This document shows, one piece after another, positions 58,390-64,000 of a stretch of 64,000 nucleotides of DNA. Position 1 is the stretch's first letter. Each line of letters begins with the position of its first letter. The notes beneath the pieces are model-generated. The model was given only the letters and a program-made list of their open reading frames with translations. It did no database searches and was not told the origin of the DNA. The position numbers and the translations under genes are program-made. The DNA is from Exiguobacterium profundum (lineage in GTDB: Bacteria > Bacillota > Bacilli > Exiguobacteriales > Exiguobacteriaceae): positions 1,135,331 to 1,199,330 of the forward strand of contig NZ_MRSV01000001.1 of the NCBI RefSeq assembly GCF_001909285.1, given 5' to 3'.

Positions 58390-58396
58390 CATGGAG

Positions 58397-58431
58397 AGAC
58401 TGCAGACGGCTGAATCGTTTGTAGTCTTTTT
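58397..58431 (+). terminator. Intrinsic terminator
   Basis: AGACTGCAGACG/CGTTTGTAGTCT stem (with G-U), seven-base loop, T-run. Confidence 0.82.
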
Positions 58432-58449
58432 CAGAGAGGTGGGGGACGT

Positions 58450-58641
58450 GTGCGAAAGACATTACCAAGCCGAAGACGAGATTATTCGGAGGGATTGATT
58501 GTAATCCTTCTGTTTATCGTCGCGATGTATATATTTGATTTACCGAAACAAGAAAGCTTTTTCACCTTGGCTTTCGTCATCGTCATCTCAGTCATGATGC
58601 GAGAATTGACTCATTTTTTTCAGAATGATATAAATCATTGA
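58450..58641 (+). CDS. Small hypothetical membrane protein
   Basis: 63 residues from GTG 58450 after GAGGTGGGGG. A basic N-terminus RKTLPSRRRDYSE precedes two short helices (about 15-29 and 36-52). No family recognised. The good ribosome site and the following terminator support expression. Confidence 0.6.
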   Translation: MRKTLPSRRRDYSEGLIVILLFIVAMYIFDLPKQESFFTLAFVIVISVMMRELTHFFQNDINH

Positions 58642-58647
58642 ATGTCT

Positions 58648-58667
58648 GCTCGCTACGGCGGGCTTTT
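58648..58667 (+). terminator. Short intrinsic terminator
   Basis: GCTCGC/GCGGGC stem with a four-base loop, then five T. Confidence 0.65.
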
Positions 58668-58701
58668 TCCTATGTGCTACAATACAAATGAGGTGATATG
58701 A

Positions 58702-59529
58702 ATGAATTGGACAGTAGAAGAAGTAAGACAGGCAGATGACGTCAAGGCGTTAGAACAAGCGGTCAACGCAAACGACAAAATCGATGTAAAGGTTGGGCAT
58801 GAGTCGGTCGGGCAGAACGACTATGCGGTATATGACGGGGAGACGCTCGTTGGTTATCTCATGCTTTTCCCGTATCTTCCGAACGAGTATGAAGTGAATG
58901 CGCTTGTCCATCCTGAATACCGGAAACAAAGTGTCTTCACGGCACTACTCGAAACGGCAAAACAAGACGCGAAGTTGAACGGTTGCGAAGCATTCACGTT
59001 CGTCATCGACCGAAACTCGGCATCCGGGAAAGCGGTGCTCGAGCATCTTCAGGCGGCGTATCAGTTCTCGGAATACAATCTCGTCTTGAAAAAAGCGGAA
59101 CTCTTCTTGAAGCCGGACGAGGTATCGCTACGTGAGGCGACAGCAGACGACCGTCCGCTCATCATCGCGACGCTCAGCGAGGCGTTCGGAGATCCGGTCG
59201 ATGTGACGGAAAACATCTATCAACAAATCGATACGCCAGACCGCGTGACGTATATCGGTGAAGTGGACGGCAAACCGATCGGTGTGATTCGCGCCCTTCT
59301 CACTGGGGATGATGCGGCAAGCATCCATGCGTTCGGGGTCAAAGCAGGCGAACAAGGCAAAGGCTACGGTACGAAAATGTTGAAACAGATGGTCCAACAA
59401 CTGTTCCGCATGGGCCGGACGAAAGTCGAGCTCGATGTCGAGACGGAAAACAAGGCGGCGCTCGAGATTTATAAACGTGCCGGTTTTGCGGAGAATGGTG
59501 GCTATGAGTTTTATATGATTGAAGTGTGA
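58702..59529 (+). CDS. GNAT-family N-acetyltransferase with two GNAT halves
   Basis: 275 residues. The N-terminal half (1-130) has a degenerate GNAT fold (VGYLMLFPYLP, VNALVHPEYRKQ, CoA loop weak). The C-terminal half (140-275) is canonical: SLREATADDRP start and acetyl-CoA loop EQGKGYGTKML. ATG 58702 follows GAGGTGAT. Substrate unknown; tandem-GNAT enzymes often act on small amines or proteins. Confidence 0.88.
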   Translation: MNWTVEEVRQADDVKALEQAVNANDKIDVKVGHESVGQNDYAVYDGETLVGYLMLFPYLPNEYEVNALVHPEYRKQSVFTALLETAKQDAKLNGCEAFTFVIDRNSASGKAVLEHLQAAYQFSEYNLVLKKAELFLKPDEVSLREATADDRPLIIATLSEAFGDPVDVTENIYQQIDTPDRVTYIGEVDGKPIGVIRALLTGDDAASIHAFGVKAGEQGKGYGTKMLKQMVQQLFRMGRTKVELDVETENKAALEIYKRAGFAENGGYEFYMIEV

Positions 59530-59539
59530 GGTGAACCAC

Positions 59540-59863
59540 ATGGTGAAAAATCTGAAATGGCTCGGCGCGGCGTTTGAAGCCTTCCTCGGGATTCCGCTTC
59601 TTGGCGGTCTCTTCATCATCGGAATGGGCTATTCGCCCCTCGGTTTCATGTTCGTCTACCACGTGATCGTGTTGATTCTTTCGTTCAGTCGATTGAGTCG
59701 CTTCTCTTACGGTGCGGCGGTCGGAATTGCGGCCTCGGTGCTCGGCTTCATTCCATTTGTCGGGATGATGCTACACTGGGCGGCTGCCATCGCGCTCGCA
59801 ATTGATGCGGCGACGACACCACGCCGTGTGATCCATGTTGAACGTGACGATGAAGCATTTTGA
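59540..59863 (+). CDS. Hypothetical three-helix membrane protein
   Basis: 107 residues from ATG 59540 after GAGGTGA. Helices at about 7-30, 32-50 and 56-88 contain many Gly/Ala (GIPLLGGLFIIGMG, AAVGIAASVLGFIPFVGMMLHW in parts). A charged C-terminus follows. It starts 10 bases after the GNAT stop, so they are co-transcribed. Unknown function. Confidence 0.72.
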   Translation: MVKNLKWLGAAFEAFLGIPLLGGLFIIGMGYSPLGFMFVYHVIVLILSFSRLSRFSYGAAVGIAASVLGFIPFVGMMLHWAAAIALAIDAATTPRRVIHVERDDEAF

Positions 59864-59866
59864 TGA

Positions 59867-59895
59867 AACGTACTCCTTGACGGAGTACGTTTTTT
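59867..59895 (+). terminator. Intrinsic terminator
   Basis: AACGTACTCC/GGAGTACGTT perfect stem, four-base loop, six T. Confidence 0.92.
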
Positions 59896-59923
59896 CATTG
59901 ACCAAACGTTCAACTGAAAACGC

Positions 59924-59951
59924 TATACATTCATTGGAAATTGGACGATAT
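59924..59951 (+). promoter_or_regulatory. Candidate sigma-D promoter of the chemoreceptor gene
   Basis: TATA, 16-base spacer, GACGATAT (one mismatch to GCCGATAT). The predicted start is about 28 bases before the GTG start codon. Chemoreceptor genes are usually sigma-D dependent. Confidence 0.45.
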
Positions 59952-59985
59952 AGTAAGTGATGAACACAATGAGGAGGAACAAACA

Positions 59986-61278
59986 GTGAAAGTATTTAAA
60001 AACTTTACGACGCAATTGCTCGCGTGGATTTTGGTCACGTCCTTTATCACGGGCGGAGCGGTCGGTTACATCACCCTATTACTCTTGACGGAACTCGAGA
60101 TGGAACAAGGTCAAGTCATGCTCGTCGGTACGGTCGTGGCATTACTCATCTCATCACTCGGCGGAATCGTCATTTACTTGATTGCCCGTCGTCCACTGAA
60201 AGCGGTCGAGATGGCTTCTGAAAAAGCTGTCGAAGTCGGGAATGGTGATTTGACGGTGCACTTCGCCGACGAGAAGACGACAGATCGTTCAGAGATGGGA
60301 CGTTTGCTCTTGTCGATGGACAACATGGTCGAACACCTTCGGGAACAAGGCACGAACATGCGTTACACGGCTGACCAATTGACGGGTTCGGCACAGGAAA
60401 TTGCAGCTTCAGTTCAAGAAGGGAACGTTGCAGGAGAAAGTATCCGTTCTGCGATGGATTCTCTCAACAAGATGTTAGAAGATAACGTCAGTGCGACATA
60501 TAACTCGATGGACTTGCTCGGAGCGGTCGCGCGTACGATGGAGAGCATCCGCCAAGAGATGTCATCGGCGCTTGATTCGGCGAGCGAGATGCAACAGGAA
60601 GCAGAGAGCGGGAAAGGTCTTGCCTCGTCTTCAGTTCATGCGATGCATGCGATTGCCGGGAAAGTCGAACAGTCATCGACGCTCAACAGCCAGTTGACGG
60701 AAATGACAGGCGAGATCTCACGTATCACGGATGTTATTAGTGACATCTCAGCACAGACAAACTTGCTTGCCTTGAACGCATCGATTGAAGCGGCACGTGC
60801 CGGAGAGCATGGGCGTGGATTCGCTGTCGTTGCGGCAGAAGTGAAAAAACTCGCGGAACAAACAGCGAACTCGACTCAAGAAATCACGGATCTCATCGTA
60901 GACGTGAAGCGTCTCGTTGGCGATACATCGTCTTCAATGGCGAACGTCAAAGCAGAAGTGGAGACAGGTGTCGGTTTAGTTAAAAAAGCAGGTGGTGCGT
61001 TCGCATCGATTCACAATTCCGCAAATGAAGTATACAGTCATGTCCATTCGGTCGATTCACTCCTTGATGAGTCACGTGGTCAGATCGATTCGGTTGTGAC
61101 AAACTCGGCGGGCATCGTTGGCATGGTCGAAGAAGCATCGCGTTATGCGAATGAAGTGACATCAGCGGCGAGCCAGCAAGCGGCAAGTCTTGGTGAAGTG
61201 AACGGGGCGATGTCAGAGCTCGTTCGCGTCGCAGAGAGTTTGCAGAATGAGACGGAACAGATGAAAGTAGAAGTGTAA
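59986..61278 (+). CDS. Methyl-accepting chemotaxis protein
   Basis: About 430 residues; start GTG 59986 ([16 protein letters not shown]), 8 bases after GAGGAGG. Two helices (about 9-31 and 43-66) enclose only a dozen outside residues, so it lacks a periplasmic-type ligand domain. A HAMP domain (67-120) leads into a coiled-coil signalling part with the tip [35 protein letters not shown]. It probably senses membrane or cytoplasmic conditions. Directly upstream of hag; its own terminator follows. Confidence 0.92.
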   Translation: MKVFKNFTTQLLAWILVTSFITGGAVGYITLLLLTELEMEQGQVMLVGTVVALLISSLGGIVIYLIARRPLKAVEMASEKAVEVGNGDLTVHFADEKTTDRSEMGRLLLSMDNMVEHLREQGTNMRYTADQLTGSAQEIAASVQEGNVAGESIRSAMDSLNKMLEDNVSATYNSMDLLGAVARTMESIRQEMSSALDSASEMQQEAESGKGLASSSVHAMHAIAGKVEQSSTLNSQLTEMTGEISRITDVISDISAQTNLLALNASIEAARAGEHGRGFAVVAAEVKKLAEQTANSTQEITDLIVDVKRLVGDTSSSMANVKAEVETGVGLVKKAGGAFASIHNSANEVYSHVHSVDSLLDESRGQIDSVVTNSAGIVGMVEEASRYANEVTSAASQQAASLGEVNGAMSELVRVAESLQNETEQMKVEV

Positions 61279-61286
61279 GAAGGTTG

Positions 61287-61313
61287 AAAACGTCCCAATG
61301 ATGGGGCGTTTTT
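61287..61313 (+). terminator. Intrinsic terminator of the chemoreceptor gene
   Basis: AAACGTCCC/GGGGCGTTT stem with a six-base loop, then T-run. Confidence 0.82.
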
Positions 61314-61365
61314 CATTACATAAATATAAAATTTGAAGAAAAAATAAAAAAAGTTGTAAAAAGAC

Positions 61366-61392
61366 TAAACTGCCGAGCCTTCACTCCGATAT
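61366..61392 (+). promoter_or_regulatory. Sigma-D promoter of hag
   Basis: TAAA (61366-61369), 15-base spacer, TCCGATAT (61385-61392): a single mismatch to the B. subtilis consensus TAAA-N15-GCCGATAT. Confidence 0.85.
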
Positions 61393-61424
61393 AGAGTATG
61401 GAAACGATAAAACGTTCCAACAAA

Positions 61425-61510
61425 TGTAAGGTGAGGGGCCGGCCTAAACCTTACATGCTCGGACAAACGGATTTGGAAGAGCGGAAAAACTCAAACCTAT
61501 GGAGGGAAAT
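61425..61510 (+). promoter_or_regulatory. Structured hag mRNA leader with CsrA-type GGA motifs
   Basis: A hairpin with TGTAAGGT/ACCTTACA arms (61425-61455) and GGCCGGCC inside. GGA motifs then lie at 61461, 61469, 61475, 61483 and 61501, the last within the ribosome site GGAGGG. In B. subtilis CsrA binds two GGA-containing sites in the hag leader, one over the ribosome site, and FliW relieves this. Both regulators are encoded at 51.9-52.6 kb. Confidence 0.6.
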
Positions 61511-61514
61511 TACA

Positions 61515-62339
61515 ATGATTATCAACCACAACCTTAACGCAATGAACGCACACCGCAACATGGCGTTCAACACAACTAACTCTGGGAAGGCAATGGAGAA
61601 ACTTTCTTCAGGTCTTCGCATCAACCGTGCTGGCGATGACGCTGCTGGTCTTGCAATCTCTAAAAAAATGCGTGGACAAATTCGCGGTCTTGATCAAGCG
61701 TCACGTAACGCACAAGACGGAATCTCACTCATCCAAACAGCTGAAGGTGCATTGAACGAAACACACTCTATCCTTCAACGTATGCGTGAACTCGCTGTTC
61801 AATCGTCAAACGACACGAACACACAAACAGACCGTGAAGAGCTTCAAAAAGAAGTAACAGAGTTGACAAGTGAAATTTCGCGTATCGCGAACAACACTGA
61901 GTTCAACACGAAGACTTTGATGAATGGTGATTTCTCAGGTGCTGCAAACGGTCTTAAGTTCCATATCGGTGCGAACTCAGGACAAAACATTACACTTGAA
62001 CTTTCAGATATGACAGCTACTGGTCTTTCTGTTGATACAGTTGACATCGAAACACAAACAGGTGCTAACAGCGCAATCACTGTTATCAACAACGCAATTG
62101 AAACTGTATCTTCTGAGCGTGCGAAACTCGGGGCAACACAAAACCGTCTTGAGCACACAATCAACAACTTGAACGTTGGAGCTGAAAACCTTCAAGCTGC
62201 TGAATCACGTGTACGTGACGTAGATATGGCGAAAGAAATGATGAACTTCACGAAAAACAACATCTTGAACCAAGCTGCACAAGCAATGCTTGCTCAAGCG
62301 AACCAACAGCCACAAGCTGTACTTCAGTTGTTACGTTAA
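61515..62339 (+). CDS. hag: Flagellin
   Basis: 274 residues from ATG 61515 after GGAGGG; the longer frame to 61398 is the untranslated leader. N-terminal D0/D1 ([38 protein letters not shown] in parts) and C-terminal helix ([36 protein letters not shown] in outline) are standard. The central domain (about 170-205) is very short, so the filament surface is small. Ser/Thr-rich parts ([21 protein letters not shown]) could be glycosylated by the Maf-like protein encoded next. Codon use is optimised, as expected for an abundant protein. Strong terminator. Confidence 0.97.
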   Translation: MIINHNLNAMNAHRNMAFNTTNSGKAMEKLSSGLRINRAGDDAAGLAISKKMRGQIRGLDQASRNAQDGISLIQTAEGALNETHSILQRMRELAVQSSNDTNTQTDREELQKEVTELTSEISRIANNTEFNTKTLMNGDFSGAANGLKFHIGANSGQNITLELSDMTATGLSVDTVDIETQTGANSAITVINNAIETVSSERAKLGATQNRLEHTINNLNVGAENLQAAESRVRDVDMAKEMMNFTKNNILNQAAQAMLAQANQQPQAVLQLLR

Positions 62340-62358
62340 GATTCATTTAAAACCATAT

Positions 62359-62397
62359 AAAAAGGGAAACGGACATAAAGTCTGTTTCCCTTTTTTT
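62359..62397 (+). terminator. Intrinsic terminator of hag
   Basis: AAAGGGAAAC-GAC/GTC-GTTTCCCTTT stem, T-run of seven. Confidence 0.92.
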
Positions 62398-62483
62398 AAA
62401 TAAATTTGTCAGTCTATCGATATTCATATATTGAAATTGTATACTATATACAGATGAACTTTTAAAACATAAAGGAGTACCTT

Positions 62484-64000
62484 ATGTCACAACTGCGAAA
62501 CATCGTAAAAGAGCTTCGGGACATCTCAAATCAAGTTGTCCTCTTAGTTGAAAACGAAAAGTGGGATGTCCTCGACGAGATTGTGGGAATCATTCGACTA
62601 TTTGGCGAAAATATTCATTCTAATGGAATTCGTACAGTAGAACATGTATCGGATCTCCAAGCCATCAAGAAAGAGAATTTACAACTGTATGTCAATGTTG
62701 TCTATGATAATTTGCAATTATTAATTACAGAATATGAAGCATTAATAGAAGTAGAACATCAGAATCAAATCGTCTTCCCGTTCCGCTATCATGAGAACGA
62801 GATGGCTCTTATAAAGCAGAACGATAGTAGCCACTATTTTGTGAGTGAAACGCTTTTAGAGTTTGAGCGGTTGCGAGCCGAGATTGCTGATGACACGGAA
62901 GCTATTATCCTTTTAGGGTATGGAAGTGGGCTGTTTCATGCTGAATTGATAAAACAATATCATGTCTTGACGATTGATCCCCTCAACTTACCGTCAAATA
63001 TTAAAAGTGATTCAGTCTTGTCTTTTCTTGATTCGCAAGACGATTATAAAACGTTATTGCAATCAAAGTTTCAATCGTTTATTGGTTTGAAAACGGAAGT
63101 TATTAAACATCCACTTTATGAGGATACAAAAACGTTACTTGAATTATTAAAATTGGTTCGAAATTATTTGAGCGAAAGTCGAATTGATTTAACGACACGT
63201 AAAGTGTACACGGAGAGCTGGTATCAAGAATCGTTTCAAAATGCGAGCTACCTAAACCGGCATTCAGATCGTCTTTTTAACATCGATTGTCTCAAACATA
63301 AATATAAAGGAAGCCATGCGCTAATGATTGCAGGGGGGCCTTCACTAGAAGATGCAATCCCTTATCTTAAACAGGCTCAGCACGCTTACTATATCATTGC
63401 GATTGGTCAGACAGTTAAAGTTTTACTGGAGAATGAAATCCGACCGGACTTTGTCATATCGATTGACGCTGGTGAAGCTAACGCTCATTTCTTCAACGAT
63501 ATTGAAATTGATGTCCCACTTGTCTATTCGTTACAAGTGAATCATCAGATTCCACAACGAGCAAAGGGGTTACTTGTCCCTTATGCTGATGCCAAGATTA
63601 CACAAGATTTGCTACCTTATACAAAAATAGTTTTCAGTACGTACCCTACGGTGGCGTTAGCAGCGGTTGCATTTGCGAACTATTTGGACTTTGATTCAAT
63701 TGGATTGATCGGACAAGATTTAGCATTGCGAGAAGGTGAATATTATAGTGCTTCGGTCAAACAAGCTTCTTCAAACGATGGTCAGTTCACTAAAACGTTA
63801 TATGACGTACCATTGAATAATGGTGAGATGGGGAAAACCACACCAATCTTATTTGGTTTTTTAACTAGTTACCAAGCATTAATCAAGTCACAGCTCGGAT
63901 TAAAAGAAAAACTAGTCAACTACGCGGAGAAAGGTGCTCGAATTGAGGGAGTTTCGTATCAATCCCTTGAAAGGCTCCACACCACACCGATTCAAAAACA
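62484..64000 (+). CDS. Maf-like (DUF115) motility-associated protein, probable flagellin glycosyltransferase, truncated by the window end
   Basis: Open from ATG 62484 (MSQLRNIVKELRDISNQ) after AAAGGAGT for 505 codons without a stop to the right edge. The core DUF115 motif is at residues about 278-292, ALMIAGGPSLEDAIPYL, followed by IIAIGQTVKVLLENEIRPDF and FVISIDAGE. Upstream, ILLGYGSGLFHAEL marks a nucleotide-sugar or nucleoside-binding half. The Maf family glycosylates flagellin with nonulosonic acids or similar sugars in several flagellates including Geobacillus-type Firmicutes. It lies 144 bases after hag. Base composition is clearly more AT-rich than the flagellar genes, suggesting separate acquisition. 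Confidence 0.85.
   Translation, partial: MSQLRNIVKELRDISNQVVLLVENEKWDVLDEIVGIIRLFGENIHSNGIRTVEHVSDLQAIKKENLQLYVNVVYDNLQLLITEYEALIEVEHQNQIVFPFRYHENEMALIKQNDSSHYFVSETLLEFERLRAEIADDTEAIILLGYGSGLFHAELIKQYHVLTIDPLNLPSNIKSDSVLSFLDSQDDYKTLLQSKFQSFIGLKTEVIKHPLYEDTKTLLELLKLVRNYLSESRIDLTTRKVYTESWYQESFQNASYLNRHSDRLFNIDCLKHKYKGSHALMIAGGPSLEDAIPYLKQAQHAYYIIAIGQTVKVLLENEIRPDFVISIDAGEANAHFFNDIEIDVPLVYSLQVNHQIPQRAKGLLVPYADAKITQDLLPYTKIVFSTYPTVALAAVAFANYLDFDSIGLIGQDLALREGEYYSASVKQASSNDGQFTKTLYDVPLNNGEMGKTTPILFGFLTSYQALIKSQLGLKEKLVNYAEKGARIEGVSYQSLERLHTTPIQK

Noticed and set aside
61398-61514. Upstream extension of the flagellin frame by 39 codons
   Set aside because: Follows a sigma-D promoter directly and contains the leader hairpin and ribosome site. 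Flagellins begin MIINHN, so the region is untranslated leader.
1-64000. CRISPR arrays, tRNA/rRNA genes, insertion sequences, prophage genes
   Set aside because: No regular spacer repeats, cloverleaf or rRNA-like stretches, transposase or phage structural or integrase genes were seen on reading both strands. A covariance-model search would settle small RNAs.

Overview
The window comes from a low-to-moderate GC Gram-positive bacterium (Firmicutes). Its gene content and order best fit an Exiguobacterium-like member of the Bacillales. The evidence is strong AGGAGG-type ribosome sites, intrinsic terminators after most units, CcpA-type cre sites, and a block that follows the Bacillus subtilis order tagO - LCP ligase - yvyE - degS - degU - degV-like - comFA - comFC - yvyF - flgM - flgN - flgK - flgL - yviE - fliW - csrA, with hag further on. 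The genus is inferred from synteny and general character, not from a marker gene.

Left third (1-32,500): accessory and stress genes in small units. In order: the end of a PhzF-like gene; a divergent TetR regulator and eight-helix-type membrane protein sharing a palindromic operator; a tRNA-dihydrouridine synthase; an OmpR-type two-component system with an ABC exporter (4.3-9.4 kb); a PadR/DUF2812 pair; an ECF sigma factor unit with a membrane anti-sigma candidate, a SIMPL protein and a membrane protein (10.8-13.2 kb); a flavodoxin, a DUF2817 metallo-carboxypeptidase and an alpha/beta hydrolase; an AT-rich patch of unrecognised genes with an in-frame stop (17.1-18.3 kb); a Cys-cluster/pentapeptide protein; an HxlR-controlled MFS/LLM-oxidoreductase pair next to a cupin/aldo-keto reductase pair; an Lrp/AhpD pair; an M3 oligopeptidase; the general PTS EIIA (crr-like); an ABC-2 exporter; and an mhqO/mhqD-like quinone-detoxification pair behind an MhqR-type operator.

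Middle (32.8-47.8 kb): envelope and global regulation. It holds an acyltransferase, an Asp23 protein, beta-phosphoglucomutase behind two LacI/CcpA-type operators, tagO, an LCP-family ligase, yvyE and degS-degU. degS carries an in-frame amber codon between its histidine-containing domain and its ATPase domain, which is the most striking single observation. A complete trehalose unit (treR, treP, treA), with two TreR-type operators, sits between degV and comFA. TreP lacks an EIIA domain and probably uses the crr-like EIIA encoded at 26.6 kb. comFB is absent.

Right (47.8-64 kb): flagellar and motility genes from yvyF to csrA, with a strong terminator between flgM and flgN. They are followed by a GGDEF membrane protein, two divergent YitT paralogues, a monooxygenase and an EamA exporter bracketed by duplicated terminators, small hypothetical genes, a chemoreceptor, and flagellin (hag). 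hag has a near-consensus sigma-D promoter and a structured leader with several GGA motifs, fitting CsrA/FliW control. The window ends inside an AT-rich Maf-like (DUF115) gene, probably a flagellin glycosyltransferase. No tRNA, rRNA, CRISPR, prophage or insertion sequence was recognised.
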